A stretch of DNA of 64,000 nt from Micromonospora purpureochromogenes (GTDB lineage: Bacteria; Actinomycetota; Actinomycetes; Mycobacteriales; Micromonosporaceae): contig NZ_LT607410.1 in the NCBI RefSeq assembly GCF_900091515.1, forward strand, positions 186,001 through 250,000, given 5' to 3'. The notes under the pieces were generated by a model that was not told the DNA's origin, searched no databases, and was given only the letters and a program-made list of their open reading frames with translations. The translations under genes were made by a program, and so were the position numbers. Below, piece after piece: positions 18,167-27,230 of this stretch (position 1 is its first letter; each line of letters begins with the position of its first letter).

Positions 18167-20239
18167 GTGTCAGCGGAGACGGGGCCCGCGTCGAACGGGG
18201 GCCGGGATGAGCACGTCCGGCGCGTCCGGCTGCCCGCCGACCGGCGTACGCCCGCCGCCGCACGGGCGCTGGTCCGCTCGGTGCTGGCCGAGTCCGACCT
18301 CGACGAGCTGCTCAACGAGGCGCTGCTGCTGACCACCGAACTCTCCACCAACGCGGTGGAGCATGCCCGCACCGAACTGGACATCGAGGTCGTCGCCGAC
18401 CCGGTCGGGCTCACCGTGACCGTCTCCGACTTCGCCACCGGCCCGGTGGACGAGCTGGTGGTCGGCATCCGCAGCGACACCGAGGACATCGACGAGGTCT
18501 CCGAGCGGGGCCGGGGGCTGCTGCTCGTCGACCACTTCGCCAGCCGCTGGGGGACGACCTACCTGCCCACCGGCAAGGGGGTCTGGTTCCGGCTGGACCG
18601 CCCCGGCGGCACCGTGCCGGCCGGCCCGATCGCGATGGAGCACGTCCCCGCGAACGGCGGGGACGGCACCGTGGCGGCGAGTTCCGCGCCGAGCGCCGCC
18701 GCGATGAGCGAGCTGACCCAGACCAGCCCCGACCCGAACGCCGACGACCCGCTGCCCGATTTCGCCGCCGACCTGCTCACCCGGGTCGCCGAGATGGTGG
18801 GCGCGGCCGGCGGCGTGATCCGGCTGGACCGGGGCGACGGGCAGGGCACCCAGCCGCTGGCCCGGTACGGCCGCCAACCCCGCCCCGGCAACGAACTGCT
18901 CCAGGTGCCGTTGGCGGTGCACCGCCCGTACGCCGGGGAGCTGGAGCTCGACGCGGCCCCCTCGGCGTACGCCCGACCGCTCGCCGTGCTCGCCGCCGAA
19001 CGACTGTCGCTGCACCTGGAGAACGACCGGCTGCGCCGGGCGGACGTCCGCCGGCAGGCCTGGCTGACCTTCCTCGCCGAGGCGAGCGAGCTGCTCGCCC
19101 AGTCGCTGGACGTCGAGCTGACCATGGCGCTGATCCCGCAGCTGGTGGTGCCCCGGCTCGGCCAGTGGTGCGCCGTGCACACCACCGACGAGTGGGGCCG
19201 GCTGCGGCTGGCCGCCTCCAGCCACGCCGACGAGTCGATGCTGCCCCAGCTGCACAAGGTGCTCCAGGAGGTCGGCCCGGACTCCGTCCAGGCCCGGCTG
19301 CGGGAGGCGTCCCGCAGCGCCGCGCAGGTGCCGCTGGGCCCCCCGATGGAGGGCTTCGCCGTGCCGTTGATCGCCCGCGGCCAGCGGCTGGGCACCCTGG
19401 CGGTCGGGCGGCACCTGCGGCACCGGCACGACCCGGACGAGATCGCCGTGCTGGAGGACGTGGCCCGCCGGGCCGCCCTCGCCATCGAGAACGCCCGGAT
19501 CCACGCCGAGCGGCGCCGGGTGGCGCAGACCCTCCAGCAGTCGCTGCTCCCGCCGGTGCTGCCGGTGGTCGAGGGGATCGGCTTCGCCGCCGAGTACGTC
19601 CCGACCGGCGACGACGCCGAGGTCGGCGGCGACTTCTACGACGTGCTGCCGCTGCCCGACGGGCGCTGGCTGGTGGTGATCGGCGACGTCTCCGGCAAGG
19701 GCGTGCAGGCGGCGGCGGTCACCGGGCTGGTGCGGGACGTGATCCGGGTGCTGGTCGGCGACGGCAAGCCGCTGCCCGAGGTGCTGGCCCGGCTGAACGA
19801 GACCCTGGTGGAGCGCGGCGGCGGGCGTTACTGCACCCTCGCGCTCGCCGCCGTCCGGCCGGGCCGGTACGGGCAGCTCGACGTCTCGCTGCACCTGGCC
19901 GGCCACGACCGCCCGGTGCTGCTGCGCGGCACCGGGGGCGCCGCGTTCGTCGGCACCGGCGGCACCGCGCTGGGGCTGATCGACACGATCACCTCGCCGA
20001 CGGCGGAGATCCCCCTCGCGGCCGGCGACTCGCTGGTCTTCTACACCGACGGGGTGACCGAGCGCCGGCGCGGCCGGGAACTGTTCGGCGTCGACCGGCT
20101 CCGGGACGCGGCCGCCCCGCTGGCCGGGTACTCGGCCGACGTGGTCGCCGCCCGGCTGCGCGCCACCGCGATCAACTTCTCGGTGGAGGCGCCCCGGGAC
20201 GACATCGCCATCCTGGTGCTCCGCAACGACGCCCTCTGA
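18167..20239 (+). CDS. SpoIIE-type phosphatase with RsbW-like kinase and GAF domains
   Basis: 690 residues. N-terminal HATPase of the RsbW type (about 1-145, N-box ELSTNAVEHA), GAF-like regions (about 190-300 and 310-450), then a PP2C/SpoIIE phosphatase (about 460-690) with metal ligands in VGGDFYD and GDVSGKG. Such proteins dephosphorylate STAS antagonists and so control alternative sigma factors; the fused HATPase may itself phosphorylate or sequester. GTG 18167 is chosen because GGAGGA lies 7 nt upstream; ATG 18152 would place that motif inside the gene. It is divergent from the HAMP kinase. Confidence 0.88.
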   Translation: MSAETGPASNGGRDEHVRRVRLPADRRTPAAARALVRSVLAESDLDELLNEALLLTTELSTNAVEHARTELDIEVVADPVGLTVTVSDFATGPVDELVVGIRSDTEDIDEVSERGRGLLLVDHFASRWGTTYLPTGKGVWFRLDRPGGTVPAGPIAMEHVPANGGDGTVAASSAPSAAAMSELTQTSPDPNADDPLPDFAADLLTRVAEMVGAAGGVIRLDRGDGQGTQPLARYGRQPRPGNELLQVPLAVHRPYAGELELDAAPSAYARPLAVLAAERLSLHLENDRLRRADVRRQAWLTFLAEASELLAQSLDVELTMALIPQLVVPRLGQWCAVHTTDEWGRLRLAASSHADESMLPQLHKVLQEVGPDSVQARLREASRSAAQVPLGPPMEGFAVPLIARGQRLGTLAVGRHLRHRHDPDEIAVLEDVARRAALAIENARIHAERRRVAQTLQQSLLPPVLPVVEGIGFAAEYVPTGDDAEVGGDFYDVLPLPDGRWLVVIGDVSGKGVQAAAVTGLVRDVIRVLVGDGKPLPEVLARLNETLVERGGGRYCTLALAAVRPGRYGQLDVSLHLAGHDRPVLLRGTGGAAFVGTGGTALGLIDTITSPTAEIPLAAGDSLVFYTDGVTERRRGRELFGVDRLRDAAAPLAGYSADVVAARLRATAINFSVEAPRDDIAILVLRNDAL

Positions 20240-20319
20240 GCCGTCGCCCTGGCCGCCGCCGCCCTGCAGATCAGCGGCGGGGGACGTCGCACGTATGTCG
20301 ATGCGAGTACGGTGACCGC

Positions 20320-20751
20320 ATGTCGGATGTCGTGGGTGTCAGTGAGGAACGCCGCCCGCGGGTCGGCGTCATCCTCACCGGGCACCTCGTGCTCGCCGGG
20401 GCGCTCGTCGTGCCGGCGGCGGCCTACCTGGGTCGGATGGCCAGTGCCGGGGTGGGCCCCGCGGACATGGTCACCGGCCAGTACGACCCGAAGGACATGG
20501 TGCCGTTCGGGATGAGCGGGGCGAACCCGTTCGCCTGGCTCTACCTGGCCGTGTCCCTGCTGTATCTCGCGGGAGTCGTGCTCGGGCCGGCGCTGGCCCT
20601 CTACACCGCGGCGGTGCTGGCCCGGGAGCGGGACCGGCAGCCGCCGCGCGCCCGGGCCCTGCTGCTCGCCGCCACGCTCACCACGCTCGCGCTGACGGTG
20701 CTGCGCTTCACCCCGGCGCTGCACGACATGCAGCGGTGGTGGCTGGACTGA
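20320..20751 (+). CDS. Small integral membrane protein, unknown function
   Basis: 143 residues from ATG 20320. Three or four hydrophobic segments (about 17-40, 70-105, 115-133), no enzyme motif. It lies about 80 bp after the SpoIIE gene, in a gap containing an imperfect dyad (tcgcacgtatgtcgatgcga) that may belong to its promoter. I do not recognise the family. Confidence 0.7.
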   Translation: MSDVVGVSEERRPRVGVILTGHLVLAGALVVPAAAYLGRMASAGVGPADMVTGQYDPKDMVPFGMSGANPFAWLYLAVSLLYLAGVVLGPALALYTAAVLARERDRQPPRARALLLAATLTTLALTVLRFTPALHDMQRWWLD

Positions 20752-20761
20752 CCGCCGGCGC

Positions 20762-22141
20762 TCACAGCCCGCCGGGCAGGCGGCCCGGGGCGAGCCGCCG
20801 GTGCGGGTCGAGATGCTCCTTCGCCGCCCGGAGCCGGGGAATCACCGCCGCCTCACCCCACACGTCGACGGCCTGCCGGACGGGCTCGGGCGCGTTGACC
20901 ACCACGCACCGCCCCCGCCGGGCGAGCAGCACCCCGCGGACGGCGGCGAGGATCGAGGCGACCCGGTCGCCGGGCAGCGCCCCGGGCAGGGCCGCGTGCA
21001 CCACGCCCAGGCCGGCGGAGCCGCGCACCGGGACCGGGGCGCCGGCCGCGTCCCGCAGCGCGTAGACCGCGGCGTGCAGGTCGGTGATCGGCACCTCGAT
21101 GCGCAACGCGGTGTCGCCCGGTCCGAACGGGTAGCGCCGCCACCACGGCGGGGCCGCGTCCAGCACGCTCGCCTGGCCCTCGAAGAGCGTCACCAGCCGC
21201 TCGGCCCGCTCGGTGACGTCGGCCGGGCCCCCCTCCAGCAGCACCGCCAGGGTGCCGGCGCCGCCGCGCACCGCCGGCTGCTCGCCCCGCCGCCCGGCCA
21301 TCGAGGGGTGGTTGGCGCGGGCCGCCGCCAGCGACGGGTGCACCGGCCGGTGCGACCGGGACCCGGCGGCGGGCAGGTCGAGCTCGACGGCGGCCGGGTC
21401 GAGGCGGGCGGCGAGCACCGCGCACACCAGGTCGTGCACCTCCAGCGGCGTCCACACCGGCCGGGTCACCCAGACCCGGCTGGCCGGCACGGCCTGCACC
21501 CGCAGCGTGGCCGAGACCAGCACCCCGAGCCCGCCCTGCGAGCCGCAGAGCAGCCGGCCCACGTCGAGCCCGACCGGCGCCGGCCCGGCCGGCGGCTCGG
21601 CCGCACCCGCGCTGACCAGCTCACCGTCGGCGTCCAGCCAGCGCAGGCCGATCAGTTGCTCGCAGGCGGTGCCGTACCGGTGGCGCAGCGGGCCGGCCTC
21701 GTCGGCGGCGAGCACCCCGCCGAGGGTGGCACCGGGCGAGGACGGATCCAGCGGCAGCCGCCGGCCGGTGCGCTCCAGGATGGACTGCACCGCGCGCAGC
21801 GGGGTGCCGGCGCCGATCTCGGCCACCGGCGAGCCGACCGGCTGGTGGCCGAGGCCGGCGAGCCGGCCGGTGTCGAGCATGACGTCGACCCGGGCCGGTG
21901 CCGCACCCCAGTCGATCTTCGTGCCGGCGCCCCGCGGCACCACGCTCAGGTCGTGCCGGGCGGCCAGCCGCAGCACCTCGGCGGCGGCCTCGGTGCCGCC
22001 GGGCACCGCCACCCAGCGGGCGGCTCGCCCGGCGACCTCGTCGGCCGCCCCGGCGAAGCGGGCGAAGGAGGGACCGCAGATCGCGGTGAGCCGTCGGGTG
22101 ATCTCCATTGCGCCGGTGGATCGTGCTGCTGCTGCCGCCAT
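20762..22141 (-). CDS. FAD-binding oxidoreductase, GlcE/PCMH type
   Basis: About 459 residues. FAD-binding PCMH fold: VVPRGAGTKIDWG and PGATLGGVLAADEAG are the flavin-contacting loops, and the layout matches the glycolate-oxidase GlcE subunit family. The substrate is unknown and no GlcD or GlcF partner is adjacent. Start: ATG 22141 has a -10-like TACGAT 7 nt upstream, fitting a leaderless transcript; ATG 22108 is an alternative closer to the conserved region. A LexA-like box (22150-22165) overlaps that -10, so damage control is possible. Confidence 0.82.
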   Translation of the reverse strand: MAAAAARSTGAMEITRRLTAICGPSFARFAGAADEVAGRAARWVAVPGGTEAAAEVLRLAARHDLSVVPRGAGTKIDWGAAPARVDVMLDTGRLAGLGHQPVGSPVAEIGAGTPLRAVQSILERTGRRLPLDPSSPGATLGGVLAADEAGPLRHRYGTACEQLIGLRWLDADGELVSAGAAEPPAGPAPVGLDVGRLLCGSQGGLGVLVSATLRVQAVPASRVWVTRPVWTPLEVHDLVCAVLAARLDPAAVELDLPAAGSRSHRPVHPSLAAARANHPSMAGRRGEQPAVRGGAGTLAVLLEGGPADVTERAERLVTLFEGQASVLDAAPPWWRRYPFGPGDTALRIEVPITDLHAAVYALRDAAGAPVPVRGSAGLGVVHAALPGALPGDRVASILAAVRGVLLARRGRCVVVNAPEPVRQAVDVWGEAAVIPRLRAAKEHLDPHRRLAPGRLPGGL

Positions 22142-22149
22142 GCCGGTCA

Positions 22150-22165
22150 TCGTACACATGTTCGA
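22150..22165. promoter_or_regulatory. LexA-like SOS box (copy 1)
   Basis: TCGTACACATGTTCGA differs by one base per half-site from the Gram-positive/actinobacterial CGAAC-N4-GTTCG consensus. The identical 16-mer occurs at 40520-40535. It overlaps a TACGAT -10-like element of the minus-strand FAD oxidoreductase and lies 68 bp upstream of the plus-strand oligopeptidase start. Confidence 0.6.
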
Positions 22166-22233
22166 AAGACCTGGCGGCGGGTCGGGCGAAGAGGCCCGCT
22201 CCCGGGCGCTGCCCGGCCGGTAACGTGACGCCC

Positions 22234-24330
22234 GTGACCAAGAAGACCTCCGCGCCCGTCGCGAACCGGGTGCCCGCCGAGCGCACCCACCACGGCGACA
22301 TCGTCATCGACGAGTACGCCTGGCTCGCCGCCAAGGACGACCCGGCGACGATCGCCCACCTGACCGCCGAGAACGCGTACACCGAGGCCCGCACGGCGCA
22401 CCTGGAGGGGCTCCGCGCCGAGCTGTTCGAGGAGACCCGCCGGCGCACCCAGGAGACCGACCTGTCGGTGCCCAGCCGCAAGGGCGGCTACTGGTACTAC
22501 ACCCGCACGGTCGAGGGCCAGCAGTACGGCGTGCACTGCCGCCGGGCGGTCCGCGACGGCGAGACCGTGCCCCCGGTCAGCGCGGACGGCGCCCCGCTCG
22601 ACGGCGAGGAGGTGCTGCTCGACGGCAACCTGCTCGCCGAGGGGCACGACTTCTTCGCCCTCGGCGCGTTCGACGTCAGCCCGGACGGGCGCTGGCTGGC
22701 GTACTCGACGGACTTCGCCGGCGACGAGCGGTTCACCCTGCGGATCAAGGACCTGACCACCGGCGAGGTGCTCGCCGACGAGGTGCCCGGCACCTTCTAC
22801 GGCACCGCCTGGTCGGCGGACGCCTCGATGCTCTTCTACGTCACCGTGGACGAGGCGTGGCGGCCCAACCGGGTGTGGCGGCACGCCGTCGGCACCCCGT
22901 CGACCGAGGACGTGGTGGTGCACCAGGAGGACGACGAGCGGTTCTGGGTCGGCGTCGACCTGACCCGCTCCGAGCGCTTCGTGGTCATCGACATCCACAG
23001 CAAGGTGACCAGCGAGGTCCGGGTCGTCCCGGCCGGCAACCCCACCGGCGAGCCGGCCGTGATCGCCGCGCGCCGGCAGGGGATCGAGTACACGGTCGAG
23101 CACCACGGCCACCGTTTCCTGATCCTGCACAACGACGGCGCGGAGGACTTCGCGCTGGCGTACACCTCGGCGGACGCGCCGGGCGACTGGGTGCCGCTGA
23201 TCGAGCACTCCCCCGGCACCCGGCTGGAGTCGGTCGACGCGTTCTCCGACCACCTGGTCGTCTCGCTGCGCAGCAACGGCCTCACCGGCCTGCGGGTCAT
23301 CCCGGTCGGCGACGGCGACGCCCACGACATCGACTTCCCGGAGCCGATCTACAGCGTCGGCCTGGACGCCAACCCGGAGTACCGCACCCGGGAGATCCGG
23401 CTGCGCTACACCTCCCTGGTCACCCCGGACTCGGTGTACGACTACGACCTCGTCACCCGCCAGATGGTGCTGCGCCGGCGCAAGCCGGTCCGGCCGGGGC
23501 CGGACGGGCGGGCGTACGACCCGGCCGACTACGAGCAGCACCGCGACTGGGCGCTCGCCGACGACGGCACCCGGGTGCCGATCTCGCTGGTCTGCCGCGC
23601 CGGTACGCCGAAGGACGGCTCGGCCCCCTGCGTGATCTACGGGTACGGCTCGTACGAGGCCAGCATGGACCCGTGGTTCTCCATCGCCCGGCTCTCCCTG
23701 CTCGACCGGGGCGTCGTCTTCGCCGTGGCGCACATCCGCGGCGGCGGCGAACTGGGCCGGCGCTGGTACGACGAGGGCAAGCTGCTGGCCAAGAAGAACA
23801 CCTTCACCGACTTCGTGGCCTGCGCCCGCCACCTGGTCAAGGCCGGCTGGACGGCCGCCGACCGGCTGGTCGCCCGGGGCGCCTCGGCCGGCGGGCTGCT
23901 GATGGGCGCGGTCGCCAACCTGGCCCCGGACGCGTTCGCCGGGATCGTGGCGCAGGTGCCCTTCGTGGACGCGCTCACCTCGATCCTCGACCCGTCGCTG
24001 CCGCTGACCGTCACCGAGTGGGAGGAGTGGGGCAACCCGCTCGCCGACCCGGAGGTGTACGCGTACATGAAGTCGTACACCCCGTACGAGAACGTGGCGA
24101 CCGTGGACTACCCGGCCATCCTCGCGGTGACCAGCCTCAACGACACCCGGGTGCTCTACCACGAGCCGGCGAAGTGGATCGCCCGGCTGCGGGCGATCGC
24201 CCCGCAGGGCGACTACCTGCTCAAGACCGAGATGGGCGCCGGGCACGGCGGCCCGAGCGGCCGGTACGACTCCTGGCGGGAGGAGGCGTTCATCAACGCC
24301 TGGATCCTCGACAAGCTCGGCCGCGCCTGA
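22234..24330 (+). CDS. ptrB: Oligopeptidase B (S9A prolyl oligopeptidase family)
   Basis: 698 residues, usual length for protease II. An N-terminal beta-propeller (about 70-400) caps an alpha/beta-hydrolase domain with the nucleophile in GASAGG and the catalytic His in GAGHGGPSGRY; the family cleaves after Arg/Lys in short peptides in the cytosol. Start GTG 22234 is chosen (a GTG three codons upstream is possible); TAACGT just upstream could be a -10 for a leaderless message. No obvious operon partner. Confidence 0.93.
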   Translation: MTKKTSAPVANRVPAERTHHGDIVIDEYAWLAAKDDPATIAHLTAENAYTEARTAHLEGLRAELFEETRRRTQETDLSVPSRKGGYWYYTRTVEGQQYGVHCRRAVRDGETVPPVSADGAPLDGEEVLLDGNLLAEGHDFFALGAFDVSPDGRWLAYSTDFAGDERFTLRIKDLTTGEVLADEVPGTFYGTAWSADASMLFYVTVDEAWRPNRVWRHAVGTPSTEDVVVHQEDDERFWVGVDLTRSERFVVIDIHSKVTSEVRVVPAGNPTGEPAVIAARRQGIEYTVEHHGHRFLILHNDGAEDFALAYTSADAPGDWVPLIEHSPGTRLESVDAFSDHLVVSLRSNGLTGLRVIPVGDGDAHDIDFPEPIYSVGLDANPEYRTREIRLRYTSLVTPDSVYDYDLVTRQMVLRRRKPVRPGPDGRAYDPADYEQHRDWALADDGTRVPISLVCRAGTPKDGSAPCVIYGYGSYEASMDPWFSIARLSLLDRGVVFAVAHIRGGGELGRRWYDEGKLLAKKNTFTDFVACARHLVKAGWTAADRLVARGASAGGLLMGAVANLAPDAFAGIVAQVPFVDALTSILDPSLPLTVTEWEEWGNPLADPEVYAYMKSYTPYENVATVDYPAILAVTSLNDTRVLYHEPAKWIARLRAIAPQGDYLLKTEMGAGHGGPSGRYDSWREEAFINAWILDKLGRA

Positions 24331-24340
24331 GGCCGCCGGC

Positions 24341-24568
24341 TTGACCAGTCACGACGAGGGCCGGGCGGACGAGGAGCCGCCCGGTCCGGACGTACCGGAA
24401 CCGGAGCCGGGCGCAGAGCCGGGAGCGGGAGCGGCACCGGGCGTGGCCCGGCGCGGGCCGGCCTGGCTGATCGTCGGCGTGGTCGTCGCCACCCTGCTGA
24501 TCTGCTGCTGCTCGGCGGTGGTCGGTCTGGCCGTCTCCTGGTCCGCCGGCCTCCTCGACTCCCGCTGA
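24341..24568 (+). CDS. Small single-pass membrane protein
   Basis: 75 residues from TTG 24341, 10 bp after the oligopeptidase stop. An acidic, Pro/Glu/Gly-rich N-terminal half is followed by one membrane helix carrying three adjacent cysteines (LLICCCSAVVGLAV). Function unknown. Spacing suggests co-transcription with ptrB. The unusual start codon lowers confidence slightly. Confidence 0.55.
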   Translation: MTSHDEGRADEEPPGPDVPEPEPGAEPGAGAAPGVARRGPAWLIVGVVVATLLICCCSAVVGLAVSWSAGLLDSR

Positions 24569-24587
24569 CCCCACCGTTCCAGGGCGG

Positions 24588-26714
24588 TCAGCGCGAGCGA
24601 CCGGGCGGGGCCGCGCCGACCAGCGCCGCCGCCTCGCCGGTGCGGACCATCCGCTGCCAGCGCAGCCGGTTGCCGATCACCGCGGTGACCGCCGACTGCA
24701 CCACCACCAGGTACATCACCTGCCGGTAGACCAGTTGCTGCAACGGCAGCGCCCACAGCGGGCCGAAGCCCTCCCGGTCCAGTCGCAGCGCGTACGCGGC
24801 GGTCAGCCCCTGGAGCAGGAGCAGCCCCAGCCAGGCCAGCACGAGCGTCGACCAGGGCAGGAAGAGCAGGCCGTAGACGGCGTACACGTCGACCGCCGGG
24901 GCGGCCAGCGGCAGCACGATCTGGAACACCGTCAGGTACGGCAGGCCCCGCCGGCCCAGCTTGCCCCCGGCCCCCGGCTCGCGCAGCGCGTGCCGGTGCT
25001 TCCACATCGCCTGCATGGTGCCGTAGCACCAGCGGTAGCGCTGCCGCCAGAGCTGGCGCAGCGAGGAGGGCGCCTCGGTCCAGGCGATCGCCGCCTCCTC
25101 GTACACCACCCGCCAGCCGGCCCGGAGCACCTGCATGGTCAGGTCGGTGTCCTCGGCGAGGGTGTCCGAGGGGACGCCGCCGACGGCGAGCAGCACCTCG
25201 CGGCGGAACGCGCCGATCGCGCCGGGGATGGTCGGCATGCACTCCAGCACGTCGTACATCCGGCGGTCGAGGTTGAAGCCGATCACGTACTCCAGGTGCT
25301 GCCAGCGGCCCAGCAGCCGGCGCCGGTTGGCGACCTTGGTGTTGCCGGAGATCGCCCCGACGGTGCGGTCGGCGAAGCCCTGCACCAGCCGGTACACGGT
25401 GTCCGGCTGGAAGACGGTGTCGCCGTCGACCAGCACCAGCAGGTCGGCCCGGGCGGCCCGGATGCCGGTGTTCAGCGCGGCCGGCTTGCCGGCGTTGGCC
25501 TGCCGGATGACCCGCACCCCGCGCAGGCCCATCCGCTCGACGATGTCGGCGGTGCCGTCGCTGGAGCCGTCGTCCACCACGATCACCTCCAGCGTCGGGT
25601 ACGCGCTGGCCACCAGCGACCGCACCGTCGCCGCGATGTTCGCCGCCTCGTTGTACGCGGGCACGATCACCGAGACCGGCGCGGTGACCGGCGGCCGGGG
25701 GTGCCGGGGCCGGCGCACCCGGCGGACGTGCAGCTGCGCGCAGGCCACCTGCACGGCGAGCCGGGCGACGCCGAGCACCAGCGCGACGGCGAGCAGGATG
25801 TTCATCGCGGTGGCCGCCCACTCGGCCCCGGTCTGGGTCCAGCGCAGCGCGTGGCCGCTCAGCCGGGTGCCGGCGCCGGCCGGGACGGTCGACGGCGGTG
25901 CGTCGACGCCCTCGGAGACGGTGGTGAACCGGTAGCCCTGCTTCGACAGCCGGGTGAGCAGCTGGTCCACGGCCGCCACGGTCTGGCCGCGGTCACCGCC
26001 GCCGTCGTGCATGAGCACCACCGCGCCCCGCCCCGGCTGCGGGGTCGCCGCCCGGACGATCGCCGGTACGCCGGGGCGCTGCCAGTCCTTGGCGTCCAGG
26101 TCGGCGAGCACGGCCACGTGCCCGCTGCCGGCGGCGGCGCGCAGCGCGTCGTACCCGGCGGCGGTCAGCGTCGGGGTGGTGGACGAGAAGGGGGGCCGAA
26201 GCAGGGTGACCTCCCGGCCGGTGGCCGCGGCGATCGCCTTGCGGGTCAGCGACAGCTCCAGCTCGGCCCGCCGGTCGGAGACCGTGGCGAGGTCGGCGTG
26301 GGTGTAGGTGTGCGAGCCGAGCTCGTGCCCCTCGTCGAGGATCCGCCGAACCAGCTCGGGATGCGCGTTGACCCGGGAGCCGACCACGAAGAAGGTGGCG
26401 TGCGCCCCGTGCCGGCGCAGCACGTCGAGCACCTCGGGCGTCCACCGCGGGTCCGGCCCGTCGTCGAAGGTGAGCGCCAGCGTGCCGTCCGGCATCCGCC
26501 GGCTGACCGGTTCAGGCTGGTCCAGCCGCAGCACCGGCCCGCCGCCGGTGACCGTCCTCGGCGCTGGCACGTCCGGGGCGGCGGACGGCCCGGAGCCGCC
26601 GGCGAGCCCGGTGACCAGCCCGTTGACGGTCAGCGCGGCGAGCAGCAGGAACAGGCCGAGCAGGAGCAGCACCCAGTGGGCCCGCGGGTCGCGGCGGGCT
26701 ACGTGACGCGCCAC
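24588..26714 (-). CDS. Polysaccharide deacetylase fused to family 2 glycosyltransferase
   Basis: 708 residues. One N-terminal helix (about 15-35); NodB deacetylase domain (about 75-270) with TFDDGPD, GSHTYTH and RPPF motifs; a membrane helix near 305; GT2 domain (about 340-580) with IVPAYNE, VDGD, AEDTD and QRYRW, the processive beta-glycosyltransferase signature; then 3-4 helices. The GT2 part resembles NodC/hyaluronan-synthase enzymes, so a secreted or cell-surface beta-linked polymer that is partly de-N-acetylated is plausible. The deacetylase should face outward and the GT inward. GTG 26714 follows the upstream small protein by one base. Confidence 0.9.
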   Translation of the reverse strand: MARHVARRDPRAHWVLLLLGLFLLLAALTVNGLVTGLAGGSGPSAAPDVPAPRTVTGGGPVLRLDQPEPVSRRMPDGTLALTFDDGPDPRWTPEVLDVLRRHGAHATFFVVGSRVNAHPELVRRILDEGHELGSHTYTHADLATVSDRRAELELSLTRKAIAAATGREVTLLRPPFSSTTPTLTAAGYDALRAAAGSGHVAVLADLDAKDWQRPGVPAIVRAATPQPGRGAVVLMHDGGGDRGQTVAAVDQLLTRLSKQGYRFTTVSEGVDAPPSTVPAGAGTRLSGHALRWTQTGAEWAATAMNILLAVALVLGVARLAVQVACAQLHVRRVRRPRHPRPPVTAPVSVIVPAYNEAANIAATVRSLVASAYPTLEVIVVDDGSSDGTADIVERMGLRGVRVIRQANAGKPAALNTGIRAARADLLVLVDGDTVFQPDTVYRLVQGFADRTVGAISGNTKVANRRRLLGRWQHLEYVIGFNLDRRMYDVLECMPTIPGAIGAFRREVLLAVGGVPSDTLAEDTDLTMQVLRAGWRVVYEEAAIAWTEAPSSLRQLWRQRYRWCYGTMQAMWKHRHALREPGAGGKLGRRGLPYLTVFQIVLPLAAPAVDVYAVYGLLFLPWSTLVLAWLGLLLLQGLTAAYALRLDREGFGPLWALPLQQLVYRQVMYLVVVQSAVTAVIGNRLRWQRMVRTGEAAALVGAAPPGRSR

Positions 26715-26715
26715 G

Positions 26716-27138
26716 TCAGTGGGGCCTGCCGGGCGAGCGGCTGGGCTTGGCGGTACGCCGCACGTCGCCCTGGCCGGGCACGCTGGTGGACGGCTGGGGC
26801 CCCGGTCGCGCGGTCGTGGTGACGGACGGGCCGGCCGTCCCGGTGGGCGTCGGCGCGGCGGTGCTGGTCACCGGCGACGGTTGCGACGAGGCCGCCGGGC
26901 TGCCCGGCTGACTGAGATCCTCCGGGGTGTCCACGCCCGCTTCGATCGGTGGCCGCGCCCGGGGGTCGGTCCAGCCCGGCAGCGGGACGGTGCTGTCGCC
27001 GAAGAGCCCGGCCAGGACCAGTCCGATGCTGGTGAGCAGGCCGAGCCCCATCGCGGTGCCGGCGATCGTCATGAGCCGGCGCCGCTTTCCGGTCCGGTCG
27101 ACGAACACCGGCGGCGCACCGCCCGGCTGGTTGTGCAT
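26716..27138 (-). CDS. Membrane-anchored Pro/Thr/Ser-rich protein
   Basis: 140 residues. ATG 27138 follows a GGGAGA ribosome site. A basic N-terminus, one helix (about 23-45), then a long low-complexity Pro/Ser/Thr/Gly tail likely outside the membrane. No domain recognised. It is directly upstream of the deacetylase-glycosyltransferase (1-bp gap), so it probably assists surface polysaccharide assembly; that is inference from position only. Confidence 0.7.
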   Translation of the reverse strand: MHNQPGGAPPVFVDRTGKRRRLMTIAGTAMGLGLLTSIGLVLAGLFGDSTVPLPGWTDPRARPPIEAGVDTPEDLSQPGSPAASSQPSPVTSTAAPTPTGTAGPSVTTTARPGPQPSTSVPGQGDVRRTAKPSRSPGRPH

Positions 27139-27230
27139 CTGGTGATCTCCCTGCCCCGCCGCCCGCGGTTCCACCCCCGCTGGCGGGCTTCCGGATCACA
27201 AGCGCCGTGGCCGTCCCGGGTGTTACACGG

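Noticed and set aside
13799-20239. A 2146-codon open frame on the plus strand
   Set aside because: Only the 3' third is the real SpoIIE gene; the rest is antisense to the HAMP kinase, open because of high GC, and rich in Arg, His and Val with no domain.
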